DNA from: a virus
Strand: one strand, 5' to 3'
IMG/VR virus record: IMGVR_UViG_3300028553_000054
Location: 1-44,323 of that record
DNA length: 44,323 nucleotides
A model generated the notes under the pieces. That model did no database searches. It was not told where the DNA came from and saw nothing but the letters and a program-made list of their open reading frames with translations. The position numbers were made by a program, and so were the translations under genes. Of this stretch, positions 33,962-41,641 are shown in pieces; the stretch's first letter is position 1, and the number at the start of each line of letters is the position of its first letter.

Positions 33962-33969
33962 TATTTATA
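33962..33969 (-). promoter_or_regulatory. T4-type late promoter for the gp48-gp53-gp27-gp5 operon
   Basis: TATAAATA on the minus strand, 28 nt before the GTG of gp48, in a 40-bp divergent gap shared with the plus-strand gp4 gene. Confidence 0.7.
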
Positions 33970-33973
33970 TGAT

Positions 33974-34408
33974 ATGAGAGCAAGTTATAAAGGAATTTAT
34001 AAACCCACCCACCCTAAAAAGTACGCTGGTGACCCAAATAGAATAGTATATCGTTCACTATTGGAAAGGCGTATGATGGTATATTTGGATAAAAATGATA
34101 GTGTTGAGTTTTGGGCAAGTGAAGAAATACCTATAATCTATCGTTCACCAATTGATTATCGTATTCATAGATACTATCCAGATTTTATATTTAAGTTAAA
34201 AACAGGCAAAAAATATATGGTTGAAATCAAACCATATCGCCAGTGTTTTCCACCTAAAAAACCAAAGAAGCAAGGCCGTTCTTTTATGCGTGAACAATTA
34301 GAATATATAAAGAACCAAGCTAAATGGCAAGCTGCTAAAGTGTACTGTGAAGGCAACGATTTAGAGTTTAAAATCTTTACTGAAAAAGATATAGGTGTCT
34401 ATAGTTAA
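33974..34408 (+). CDS. 4: Head completion protein gp4 (TnsA-like nuclease fold)
   Basis: A 144-aa protein (T4 gp4 is 150 aa). It shows RIVYRSLLERRMMVYLD, then YYPDFIF and MVEIKPYRQ: an E...D...ExK layout matching the TnsA/PD-(D/E)XK-like fold of gp4 head-completion proteins. In T4, gp4 is needed to finish the head so that the neck and tail can join. It opens the plus-strand hub/tube operon. No Shine-Dalgarno is obvious before its ATG. Confidence 0.9.
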   Translation: MRASYKGIYKPTHPKKYAGDPNRIVYRSLLERRMMVYLDKNDSVEFWASEEIPIIYRSPIDYRIHRYYPDFIFKLKTGKKYMVEIKPYRQCFPPKKPKKQGRSFMREQLEYIKNQAKWQAAKVYCEGNDLEFKIFTEKDIGVYS

Positions 34409-34416
34409 TATAAATA
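34409..34416 (+). promoter_or_regulatory. T4-type late promoter 6 nt before an ATG
   Basis: TATAAATA on the plus strand, at the end of the gp4 gene, separated by 6 nt (TAGTAA) from the ATG at 34423. Transcription would start at about the start codon. Confidence 0.6.
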
Positions 34417-34422
34417 TAGTAA

Positions 34423-34974
34423 ATGGCAAGTATATTAGATACCCTAGTTGATAAACAAGGCGATACGACTAAGTCAACGACTTGGTATAAAAACGCAATA
34501 TCATCAATTGGTCAAAAGGTAACTGCATCAAAATTGATGGCACAAGGAACATTGACAGCCAGACCAAATATTGGTTTATTAAATTTATTCTTTTATGACC
34601 CAAAGTATAAAGAAACTTTACCTTATTATGATACTTTTCCATTAGTGTTACCATTAGAGAGTATTAAAGGTGGTTTTAGTGGATTAAATTTTCATTATCT
34701 ATCACCAGGTTTAAGATTAAGGTTATTAGAAAATATGCAACGATACGCCACGAATAAAGATTTATCAAAGGCAAGATTTGATGTAAGTTGGAGTCGTGTT
34801 AAGTCTATACCATTATCAAAGGCAACAATTAAAAAATATTTGTATAAACACGTAAGGTCAAGTTTTTTAAGAATAAATTTAAACCAGGCCGCTATCGCTT
34901 GTTATTTACCAGTACAACAGTTTCAAAAAAGACCTGCTAGTTCTGTATATGCAGCTTCAAGGAGTTTTATCTAA
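34423..34974 (+). CDS. Tail completion/sheath stabiliser gp3-like protein
   Basis: A 183-aa virion protein (T4 gp3 is 176 aa). LNLFFYDPKYKETLPYYDTF followed by GGFSGLNFHYLSPGLRLRLL and a C-terminal RSSFLRINLNQAAIACYLPV is a conserved pattern in marine T4-like phages, in proteins I recall as gp3 (tail completion). T4 gp2 (DNA end protector) is an alternative from position, but size favours gp3. It is followed by gp54 with a TAATG overlap, and may have a leaderless mRNA. Confidence 0.6.
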   Translation: MASILDTLVDKQGDTTKSTTWYKNAISSIGQKVTASKLMAQGTLTARPNIGLLNLFFYDPKYKETLPYYDTFPLVLPLESIKGGFSGLNFHYLSPGLRLRLLENMQRYATNKDLSKARFDVSWSRVKSIPLSKATIKKYLYKHVRSSFLRINLNQAAIACYLPVQQFQKRPASSVYAASRSFI

Positions 34975-36002
34975 TGGCAATATTAAGAGGCGGAGTTCGT
35001 ATTGGTGGTTTTGATGTAAGAATAGGTCTGCCACGTGATCGTTCTTTAGATAATGTTGAAGGCGACCCACGTTTTAGACAAAGAGCCGGCGGCAATCCTG
35101 AAACTACAATGGGTCGTGTACAGGCATATATTAATGAAGCAGAAGGATTTGCTCGTAAAGCAAGATTTTACGTAGAATTTTATTTACCTAGAGTTGAAGA
35201 TGGCCCTAGTAAACCTGCTCCTACTTTAGGTGGTCAAGCAAGACAAGAAAGTCCTAATATTGCAATAGGCGATATAAATTTATCAACGGCGGCACAAGAA
35301 CAGTTAACAACATTTTTATCACAACAAGAAATAAATTCAATACACGCAGCTAATGGCCGTAGAGTAAGAGCATTTTGTAATGCAATAGAAATGCCTGAAC
35401 GTACAATTGAAACAAAAGAAATACGTCATCACGGTCCAGCATATAAATTAGCATTTGATTATAAATCTGCTGATATAACAGCAACATTTTATTGTGATAA
35501 ATTTTTGAGAGAAAGATCATATTTTGAAACTTGGCAGGCAGCTGTGTTTAGCACTAAATCGAATAATTTTAATTTTTATGATAATTACGTGTCTGATATT
35601 AATATTTTTCAATTAGGTCAATTTGCTAGTCGTAACGAAAGAGATGATATTACTTACGCTGTTAAGTTATTTGAATGCTTCCCTAAAATAATAGGGCCAG
35701 TTGCATATTCATATGATAATAATGCTGTACAAACTTTTCAAGTTACATTTACCTTTAGATATTGGGTAAATTACTTCTTAGAAAGATCAGGCAATATAGA
35801 ATTAGGTTCACCAAACTTTAGAGCAGTTGATGTTAAAAGTGGTTTCGGAGCTTTTGGTGGCATACTAAATAAATTACCACCAGAGTTAAGACGTGCTGGT
35901 GTTGATGTATTACAAGGACTAAAAAGACGTATACCAATCGGTGGTATTACAGGTGGTCGAGTGTTTCCTCCATTTGGCAATTTTCCACCACTTAATTTAT
36001 AA
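34974..36002 (+). CDS. 54: Baseplate-tail tube initiator gp54 (tube-protein-like)
   Basis: A 342-aa protein (T4 gp54 is 320 aa). The region RVRAFCNAIEMPERTIETKE, then YKSADITATFYCDKFLRERS and YFETWQAAVF, is the gp19/gp54 tube-family pattern. The C-terminus is Gly/Pro/Phe-rich. GGAG precedes the ATG within the previous gene. In T4 it caps gp48 and starts tube growth. Confidence 0.82.
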   Translation: MAILRGGVRIGGFDVRIGLPRDRSLDNVEGDPRFRQRAGGNPETTMGRVQAYINEAEGFARKARFYVEFYLPRVEDGPSKPAPTLGGQARQESPNIAIGDINLSTAAQEQLTTFLSQQEINSIHAANGRRVRAFCNAIEMPERTIETKEIRHHGPAYKLAFDYKSADITATFYCDKFLRERSYFETWQAAVFSTKSNNFNFYDNYVSDINIFQLGQFASRNERDDITYAVKLFECFPKIIGPVAYSYDNNAVQTFQVTFTFRYWVNYFLERSGNIELGSPNFRAVDVKSGFGAFGGILNKLPPELRRAGVDVLQGLKRRIPIGGITGGRVFPPFGNFPPLNL

Positions 36003-36017
36003 TATAAGGAGATAATT

Positions 36018-36755
36018 ATGGCTTTGCCAAAAGTTGATGTGCCGACATACCAATTGACGTTACCATCAGAAGATAAACAAATCAAGTATAGACCTTTTCT
36101 TGTAAGAGAAGAAAAGATTTTATATATTGCACAAGAAACAGGTGAAAATAGAGAAATGATAAACGCATTAAAAGAAGTGGTCAAAGCGTGTACTTTTGAT
36201 GTATTAAACGTAGATCGTTTACCTATATTTGACGTAGAATATATATTTTTACAAATAAGAGCTAAATCAGTTTCAGAAATTACCAAGTTCAAAACAATTT
36301 GTCCTGATGACGGAAAAACTTATGTTGAAACAGAAGTTGATTTAACAAAAGTTGAAGTACAGGTAGATGATAGTCATACAAATAGAATTATCATAGACCC
36401 TAAAAGAGATTTAGGTCTTGTATTAAGATATCCTACATTAAAAAATTATGATGTAGGTACAGGTGTTAAAAATTTTGAAATTGAAGAAGTTTTTACAGTT
36501 TTAATTGATTGTATAGATCACATATTTGAAGGAGATAAAATATATCCTGCAAAAGATACAACAAAAACAGAATTAAAAGAATTTGTAGAAAATTTACCAC
36601 AAGAAGCTTTTGCTAATATTAGAGTGTTTTTTGATACAATGCCAAAATTAAGGCACGAAATCGAAGTAACAAATCCTAATACTGGTAAAACAAGTAAAGT
36701 GATGTTACAAGGTATCGCAGATTTTTTCGGATTAGCCTCGCCCACAACACGCTAG
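36018..36755 (+). CDS. 26: Baseplate hub/tail assembly protein gp26 (T4_baseplate family)
   Basis: A 245-aa protein with AAGGAG before the ATG. The sequence starts ALPKVDVPTYQLTLPSEDKQ and contains YRPFLVREEKILYIA and FDVEYIFLQIRAKSV, the standard pattern of the T4 gp26-like hub family (T4 gp26 is 208 aa). In most tailed phages the gene just before the tape measure encodes a tail assembly chaperone with a frameshifted extension. The same seems true here: a slippery heptamer lies 8 codons before the stop. It probably chaperones the tape measure. Confidence 0.85.
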   Translation: MALPKVDVPTYQLTLPSEDKQIKYRPFLVREEKILYIAQETGENREMINALKEVVKACTFDVLNVDRLPIFDVEYIFLQIRAKSVSEITKFKTICPDDGKTYVETEVDLTKVEVQVDDSHTNRIIIDPKRDLGLVLRYPTLKNYDVGTGVKNFEIEEVFTVLIDCIDHIFEGDKIYPAKDTTKTELKEFVENLPQEAFANIRVFFDTMPKLRHEIEVTNPNTGKTSKVMLQGIADFFGLASPTTR

Positions 36756-36759
36756 AGGC
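36722..36759 (+). promoter_or_regulatory. Probable -1 ribosomal frameshift signal in gp26
   Basis: The heptamer T TTT TTC (36722-36728) is in the correct phase with gp26 codons GAT TTT TTC. Seven nt downstream a small stem can form (GCCTC 36735-36739 with GAGGC 36755-36759). A -1 slip at TTC joins gp26 codon 237 to a 61-codon open frame ending at 36913. The gp26 stop (36753-36755) lies inside the stem. Confidence 0.65.
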
Positions 36760-36913
36760 ATACTTCGAAACTAATTTTGCATTGATGCAGCATCATAAAT
36801 ATTCATTGACGGAGATTGAAAATATGATACCGTGGGAGCGTGATATTTACATTACATTATTGATTAATTATATTAAAGAAGAAAACGAAAGAAGAAAAAG
36901 GAACAGCAAATGA
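36728..36913 (+). CDS. gp51-like extension, probably expressed by -1 frameshift from gp26
   Basis: A 61-codon frame in -1 relative to gp26 that encodes LEAYFETNFALMQHHKYSLT, then EIENMIPWERDIYITLL and a charged helix. This resembles the short gp51-like protein next to gp26 in marine T4-like phages. The conserved-looking part (from LEAYFETNF) starts before the only ATG (36777) and no start codon with a ribosome binding site precedes it, so fusion to gp26 (about 298 aa total) is the best explanation. It ends in an ATGA overlap with the holin gene. Confidence 0.65.
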   Translation, partial: RISLAHNTLEAYFETNFALMQHHKYSLTEIENMIPWERDIYITLLINYIKEENERRKRNSK

Positions 36914-37248
36914 GTGTAGAAAACGTTAAAGATACACCTTGGAAAAGTAACTGGCGACCTGCTATGGGTTGGTTATATTTAAGTGTATGTATATGTGATT
37001 TTATATTATTTCCAATAGGGTTTACAGTTGTACAATTTTGGGAAGAACAGGCGGCCAATGACGCATTTAGACAATGGAACCCAATAACATTATATGGTGC
37101 TGGTTTCTTTCATATTGCTATGGGTGCCGTGTTAGGTATTACTTCTTATGGTAGAACACAAGAAAAGATAGAAGATAAAAAAATAATAGCACAAACAGTA
37201 CAAACAACAACACAACAAAAATTTAAAATAGACGACCAGATAGGTTAA
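36910..37248 (+). CDS. Three-helix holin-like membrane protein (GTA_holin_3TM type)
   Basis: A 112-aa protein with hydrophobic segments at about residues 18-42 and 63-80. The pattern NWRPAMGWLYLSVCICDFIL, followed by WNPITLYGAGFFHIAMGAVL, is that of the 3TM holins found in gene-transfer agents and marine phages. The C-terminal 30 residues are charged and soluble. Such proteins release the endolysin across the inner membrane. Its location between the gp26 frameshift product and the tape measure is unusual for a lysis gene, so a structural role cannot be excluded. Confidence 0.75.
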   Translation: MSVENVKDTPWKSNWRPAMGWLYLSVCICDFILFPIGFTVVQFWEEQAANDAFRQWNPITLYGAGFFHIAMGAVLGITSYGRTQEKIEDKKIIAQTVQTTTQQKFKIDDQIG

Positions 37249-37251
37249 CAG

Positions 37252-38835
37252 ATGGCAGAACAAGACCCAATATTTAAAAAAGAAGTAAAACCATTTTTGG
37301 CATTAGGTTCTGATGCTATGAAAAGAATGGAAAAATCTTATGAAAAATTGGCAAAACAAAACAGTCGTTACTTTGATGATTTTGAAGATGTACAACGTGA
37401 TGTTGCTTCAATAGAAGATAAATTACCTCAATTAACTGCCATTAAAAGAGCTTCAGAAGCTGGTGGAAAAGCATTGACCTCACAAGAGGCTATGAAGTTA
37501 ATGGATAGTATTAGAGTCAATGTTATTAATGAAACACAAAAAGTTCAATTAGCAGTTCAAAGGACTTTTGCTCCATTAGACGTAGAATTAAAACAAACAA
37601 TAGATTTATTAACTTCACCTAATGAAGATGCTCAAGATGCCGCTTTAGATAGAATTGATGATTTAAGAAAAGCTATGGGTGTTGATTTTGATAAAGTCGC
37701 TGCAGCTATGGGTGCTAATGTAAAAGAATTAATTGAATCTCGTCAATTTATGAGAGAGAATAGAAGAAAAGAAGATGAATTAAAAGAATCAACAAAACAA
37801 CAAATGTTGGAAAAAAGAGACCAATTAAGAGAACAAGGTATTAATACTTACCTTGATGAAAAAACTCAAACGTTAAGAGTAAAAACTATAAAAGATGAAA
37901 AAGAATTTAAAAAATCTATTATTGCTGATGAAAAATACTTAGAACAAAAAAGAAAAGAAACGAATGAGTTAGAAAATAAAATGAGAAATCAAAAAACTCT
38001 CACTTTAGATGAAGAAAAATTAATTATAGATAATAGACAAAAATTAGTAGAATTAGAAAAAGATTTAAACAAGAAAAAAGAAGAAGCAAATATAAAACCA
38101 AATGAAAAATTTTCTGGTTTTTTCAGTCAAACTTTTGGTCAAGCAGGTGACTATCTAAAAAATACTTTTGGTGAAATAGGTCAAATGGGTAAAAGCATAA
38201 CAAAAGGTTTCAAAGATTTGCCTAATACTGCTATGAGTTTTGGAAAAAGTTTAGGTAAAGCAGCTTTAGGACTGGTATTTTTTGCTTTAAAGGCTATGTT
38301 AGTAGTAGCAGCAATAGTTCTTTTTATATTTGTTGTATATAAGATAGTTTCAACTATAATGAAAGCAGTTGATTGGATTAAATCTAAATTAAGTTGGATA
38401 TTTGGCGATGATGAAGATGATAAAAAACCATCTACAGCTATGGTTGACACAAATCAAGGTGAAATGGCAGATCAAAATGTTGATACGCAAAATCCTTCTT
38501 TTGGTAAAGATGTAAAACAAGAAAGTGTTTCTAATGAAAGTAACATTTACAATACTGATAGATCAAATAAAAATCAAATTTCAAATTCATCAGAAACAAT
38601 GGTGCCAGGTTTAACACCTATATCACCAACAAGAATACAACCTATACCAAGACGACAAGAAAATGTAAATCAAATGAGTACTGAATTAGCTGCAACAAAA
38701 AGTCAAGGTATGAATCAAGTAATCGCACCTACATCAATGAATAATGTAACTACAAATAGTACTACACAAGCAGTGTCTAGTACACCTCAAAACTTAGATC
38801 GTTCTTTTATTAATTTAAATACAGTACCAGTTTAA
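37252..38835 (+). CDS. Tail tape-measure candidate (gp29 position) with membrane-like segment
   Basis: A 527-aa protein (T4 gp29 is 590 aa). The first 290 residues are long amphipathic helices, rich in Lys/Glu and likely coiled coil. A strong hydrophobic segment (LGLVFFALKAMLVVAAIVLF and following, about residues 340-368) comes next, then an acidic GDDEDDKK stretch and a Gln/Asn/Ser/Thr-rich tail. Coiled coil plus internal hydrophobic helices is typical of tape measures, which line the tail tube and can insert in the host membrane. It follows the tail-chaperone pair, the expected place. The exact gp29 identity is inferred. Confidence 0.6.
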   Translation: MAEQDPIFKKEVKPFLALGSDAMKRMEKSYEKLAKQNSRYFDDFEDVQRDVASIEDKLPQLTAIKRASEAGGKALTSQEAMKLMDSIRVNVINETQKVQLAVQRTFAPLDVELKQTIDLLTSPNEDAQDAALDRIDDLRKAMGVDFDKVAAAMGANVKELIESRQFMRENRRKEDELKESTKQQMLEKRDQLREQGINTYLDEKTQTLRVKTIKDEKEFKKSIIADEKYLEQKRKETNELENKMRNQKTLTLDEEKLIIDNRQKLVELEKDLNKKKEEANIKPNEKFSGFFSQTFGQAGDYLKNTFGEIGQMGKSITKGFKDLPNTAMSFGKSLGKAALGLVFFALKAMLVVAAIVLFIFVVYKIVSTIMKAVDWIKSKLSWIFGDDEDDKKPSTAMVDTNQGEMADQNVDTQNPSFGKDVKQESVSNESNIYNTDRSNKNQISNSSETMVPGLTPISPTRIQPIPRRQENVNQMSTELAATKSQGMNQVIAPTSMNNVTTNSTTQAVSSTPQNLDRSFINLNTVPV

Positions 38836-38837
38836 AG

Positions 38838-38862
38838 AGGTGGCCATTACTGGCCACCTTTT
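38838..38862 (+). terminator. Bidirectional hairpin terminator between tape-measure gene and gp32
   Basis: AGGTGGCCA and TGGCCACCT form a perfect 9-bp stem with loop TTAC, followed by TTTT on the plus strand, 2 bp after the tape-measure stop codon. The gp32 gene ends opposite at 38884, so the hairpin can serve both convergent operons; on the minus strand the tail is a weaker TCTTT. Confidence 0.85.
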
Positions 38863-38883
38863 CAGTATTAGTAGAGAGAGATT

Positions 38884-39780
38884 CTACTCATCATCAGCCA
38901 ATTTACTAAAGTAAGATAACGTATCGTCATCATCACTGGCAGATGTGGTAGTTTTACTATTACTTTTTACTGAACCGTTGGATTTAACCGGAGGGAGTTC
39001 GGCGCTTTCAACTGTTCCAGCACTTCTAGTTCCCGTAATTACCCTATTCAGTTTCTCTTTGAGTTCATCATAGGTTTTAAAATTACTAGGGGCCAAGAAA
39101 GGCGTTAGAGCATACTGCCTAGACCATATTGCTTTAATCTTATCATCACTTTCAGCAATTGCCTTAACAGGCTCAAATTCAGATTTATCATAGTTCCAAT
39201 AACCATCCACTTTTCTAATTTTTAGTTTAAAGTTCGCACCTTTCCAAAAATCAAATGGATTAATTGGTTGTTCATCTTCAAATGCTGGTTGCATCGCTTC
39301 TGTAATCTTATCAAATATCTTTTTACCATATTTGAATATGAATACTTTGCCTTCATTTTGTGGATGTGCTGGATCACTTACGACCAATATGTTAGAGTAG
39401 TAAGATAATTTTCTTTTTCTTTTTCTTGCTATCTCTTTATCAGATTCAACACCTGAATTCCATAGTCGTGTATTTTCTTCACTTACAGGATCTTTTTGAT
39501 TTAAAGTTGTAAGAGAGTTTTCAATATACCAACCACCTTTGTCCTGAAATGCGTGAGACCATACTCGTACCCAAGGCATCTCCTCTTTTTCAGTTGCAGG
39601 TAAAAAACGAAGTACGGCATAACCACTACCAGTTTTATCTAGTTCAGGTTTCCATATTCTTTCGTCTGTATATTTGTCTTTTGATTGTTTATTAATATCC
39701 TCAGGATTGAGGTTAGCCTCTAGTGCTTTGGTAAGTTTATCAAAGTTAGAGTGGCTTGTTTTTAATGTATTAAAGTCCAT
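38884..39780 (-). CDS. 32: Single-stranded DNA-binding protein gp32
   Basis: A 298-aa protein (T4 gp32 is 301 aa). The central core shows WKPELDKTGSGYAVLRFLPA, then GGWYIENSLTTLNQKDPVSE and RKLSYYSNILVVSDPAHPQN, and GKVFIFKYGKKIFDKI. The C-terminus is acidic (DDDDTLSYFSKLADDE) as in gp32, where it binds partner proteins. It has no cysteine at all: the T4 zinc site (one His and three Cys) is absent, DPVSE standing where CPVC would be. GGAG precedes the ATG, and a late promoter lies 52 nt upstream. Confidence 0.92.
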   Translation of the reverse strand: MDFNTLKTSHSNFDKLTKALEANLNPEDINKQSKDKYTDERIWKPELDKTGSGYAVLRFLPATEKEEMPWVRVWSHAFQDKGGWYIENSLTTLNQKDPVSEENTRLWNSGVESDKEIARKRKRKLSYYSNILVVSDPAHPQNEGKVFIFKYGKKIFDKITEAMQPAFEDEQPINPFDFWKGANFKLKIRKVDGYWNYDKSEFEPVKAIAESDDKIKAIWSRQYALTPFLAPSNFKTYDELKEKLNRVITGTRSAGTVESAELPPVKSNGSVKSNSKTTTSASDDDDTLSYFSKLADDE

Positions 39781-39831
39781 TGTATTCTCCGTATGTTTGT
39801 ATTTGTGTTAGCTGTATAATCGCTATCATTA

Positions 39832-39966
39832 TTATTTATAAGTCTTTTCTCGCCACTTTTTGTGTTGAGCTGCCCATTCTTTAGCTGATATACCTTTAGG
39901 GTATCTCAATCTATCTCGTAGTTTTTCAAGTCTATTAATTAAATAATTTAATATTCTAATATACAT
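39832..39966 (-). CDS. Small basic protein between DUF115-like gene and gp32
   Basis: A 44-aa ORF starting MYIRILNYLINRLEKLRDRL, with a Lys/Trp-rich end (AKEWAAQHKKWREKTYK). It lies just after a strong sigma70 promoter (39973-40001) whose -10 is 6 nt before the ATG, without Shine-Dalgarno, so its mRNA is probably leaderless and may continue into gp32. Function unknown. Confidence 0.65.
   Translation of the reverse strand: MYIRILNYLINRLEKLRDRLRYPKGISAKEWAAQHKKWREKTYK
39833..39840 (-). promoter_or_regulatory. T4-type late promoter upstream of gp32
   Basis: TATAAATA on the minus strand overlaps the stop of the 44-aa gene and lies 52 nt before the gp32 ATG. It would give gp32 a leader of about 45 nt containing GGAG. 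Confidence 0.6.
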
Positions 39967-39972
39967 TAAACC

Positions 39973-40001
39973 AATATATCATAAACCTAGTTCTTTGTCA
40001 A
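39973..40001 (-). promoter_or_regulatory. Sigma70-type promoter, consensus -35 and 17-bp spacer
   Basis: TTGACA (39996-40001) and TATATT (39973-39978) with exactly 17 bp between. It overlaps the 3' end of the DUF115-like gene. The ATG of the 44-aa gene is 6 nt beyond the -10. Confidence 0.75.
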
Positions 40002-40830
40002 GCTGTTGGAAGTTAATATATCGTATATTAGGTCTGCCGTGCCATTCATTAATGGCCGCATTGGTTTTATCTCTATCATCATTAAATTCATTTACCTTAA
40101 TAAATTCAACGTTAGGTTCCCAAGTTGAGAGTGTTCTCCATTGATCAATCCAATTAACACAAGGTGTTGGACTATGTTCAGGTATTACGTAATGTTTAGT
40201 ACCAGCATATAAATTGTTAACCCTATTATCATTACTATAAAAATCGTGGCCTATAAGATATACTCTTTTAGGTGATAATAATTTGATTGCAATATAACCT
40301 GAAGTGGGGCCTGCTGACCAACCGTGGTCAACGGCAGCGCCTTGCTGGTTTACCATAACCTCTTTTAAATCGTGTGTCTTATCAGTATCTCTTACCCAAC
40401 TAATACAACAACTATTATGATTAACAAACTTTTTTTCTTTTTTATTTTCTTTTCTATGCAATACTTCAACAAGGCCTTTTAAATTGGCACCGTGCATAAC
40501 ATATTCTCTTTGATCTGTTCTGATATTTTGATTAATCATATCATATTTTTTTACATTTTCTCTATCATCTAAAGATAGGCCTGTAAATAACATTGAGTCG
40601 AATAGATCAGCAGGTATTTTATTCCAATCTCTAAACCAAGTTTCGTTCTTTTCACAATACCCACTATGATATATTTCGTGCATTATACCGTGGTCAACGG
40701 ATACTAATACGTCTGGTGTAAATGTTCTATATATGGCATTACAACCATATATTTTACCGTGAGGTCTAAGTTTTTCTAAATTAAAATCTTTACGACTTGT
40801 ACCGTTACCTATACAAAATACGTTAGACAT
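39979..40830 (-). CDS. DUF115/MptE-like protein, possible glycosyltransferase
   Basis: A 283-aa protein starting VFCIGNGTSRKDFNLEKLRP and continuing YGCNAIYRTFTPDVLVSVDH. This GNGxSrkd...CNaiyr layout is seen in DUF115-type and GT42 sialyltransferase-like Rossmann proteins, which bind a nucleotide through the GNG turn. Further on, GPTSGYIAIKLLSPKRVYLI followed by GHDFY fits the same fold. It could modify a host or virion glycan; neither donor nor acceptor is known. It is coupled by TAATG to a short membrane-type reading frame upstream. Confidence 0.65.
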   Translation of the reverse strand: MSNVFCIGNGTSRKDFNLEKLRPHGKIYGCNAIYRTFTPDVLVSVDHGIMHEIYHSGYCEKNETWFRDWNKIPADLFDSMLFTGLSLDDRENVKKYDMINQNIRTDQREYVMHGANLKGLVEVLHRKENKKEKKFVNHNSCCISWVRDTDKTHDLKEVMVNQQGAAVDHGWSAGPTSGYIAIKLLSPKRVYLIGHDFYSNDNRVNNLYAGTKHYVIPEHSPTPCVNWIDQWRTLSTWEPNVEFIKVNEFNDDRDKTNAAINEWHGRPNIRYINFQQLDKELGL

Positions 40831-40910
40831 TATCTGAATATGTAATATATACCAATCACAATGGCAACTATTAATAGATTAATTAAAATCTTTTTAGCTA
40901 AGAATTTTAA
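40830..40910 (-). other. Stop-separated membrane-helix frame (26 codons, no start codon)
   Basis: Directly after and in frame with the TAA of the 41-aa gene, the frame continues LKFLAKKILINLLIVAIVIG and YYIFR to a TAA that overlaps the next ATG (TAATG). It is an ideal membrane helix with a basic N-terminal flank but has no ATG, GTG or TTG. Either it is a separate peptide with a rare start (for example ATT), or stop read-through, or a recent nonsense mutation split a 68-aa protein. Confidence 0.4.
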
Positions 40911-41036
40911 TTAACCTTTCATAGTGCCACTTGACTCTCTAAAAAAATCTGGTGCGCTCATATAAGGATTGAAATATTTATCTGGATGATTAAATCTATT
41001 TACCTCTTTACAAAGTTCTTCTATTCTTTTATCCAT
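40911..41036 (-). CDS. Small protein overlapping the end of gp59
   Basis: A 41-aa ORF, MDKRIEELCKEVNRFNHPDK, then YFNPYMSAPDFFRESSGTMKG. It overlaps gp59 by 8 bp, so it is probably translationally coupled. Soluble and without known family. It may once have continued into the membrane segment described at 40830-40910. Confidence 0.6.
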   Translation of the reverse strand: MDKRIEELCKEVNRFNHPDKYFNPYMSAPDFFRESSGTMKG

Positions 41037-41640
41037 TGACAAATACCTCTTTCATTATTAATTTAATTGCTGTTCTATTATATTTAACAAACTGTTCATA
41101 TTTAGCTAATCTTTTGGAGTGGACTGGCCAAACAACCTGTTCAATAATCTGTTTATCCCAAGATTTACTATAAGATAAAATTTGGTTAAATACAACAGCA
41201 CTCTCGTAGGATATCTTTTTTGATAGAACCAATTGAAAAAATCTAGGATGTTGTCCACCAAAAACGCTAAAACCATTATCAAAAGAAAGGCGCTTAGCAT
41301 TAAAATCATTAACAATATGGACACAATCGTTTCGAAAATAATACTCAAAAGATTCATTACGCTTCTTCCAATCTGTAAAAACATCATTACCGTCCTGTCC
41401 TGTTAAACTCTTTACCCATTTGTTACTATCAAATAAAAAATTACTAACAAAAAAGCCCAATATATCATTCTGACTATATCTGGTGCTAAGTTTGTGAAAA
41501 AAATATCTATCATTTCTTTTAGTAAAGGTATCTAGTTTACAATTAACTTTTCCTTCATATTTATGATAATCATAACTAGCTGTGGTAAAATGTAACTTAA
41601 CAGCAAGATATGTTTTAAATACTTCAAACCCTCCATACAT
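41029..41640 (-). CDS. 59: Replicative helicase loader gp59
   Basis: A 203-aa protein (T4 gp59 is 217 aa). The sequence shows FEVFKTYLAVKLHFTTASYD and YHKYEGKV, then RYFFHKLSTRYSQNDILGFF, which lines up with the T4 pattern (YKLYLMIKQH...YDVIKYN...KYFFQKLSEKY). gp59 binds fork DNA and gp32 and loads the gp41 helicase. It lies between gp33 and gp32 as in T4. The gap to gp33 is 1 bp. Confidence 0.9.
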   Translation of the reverse strand: MYGGFEVFKTYLAVKLHFTTASYDYHKYEGKVNCKLDTFTKRNDRYFFHKLSTRYSQNDILGFFVSNFLFDSNKWVKSLTGQDGNDVFTDWKKRNESFEYYFRNDCVHIVNDFNAKRLSFDNGFSVFGGQHPRFFQLVLSKKISYESAVVFNQILSYSKSWDKQIIEQVVWPVHSKRLAKYEQFVKYNRTAIKLIMKEVFVNG

Positions 41641-41641
41641 A

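Noticed and set aside
35771-36292. Minus-strand open frame of 173 codons spanning the gp54/gp26 junction
   Set aside because: It crosses two clear plus-strand genes and has no protein-like pattern or start signal.
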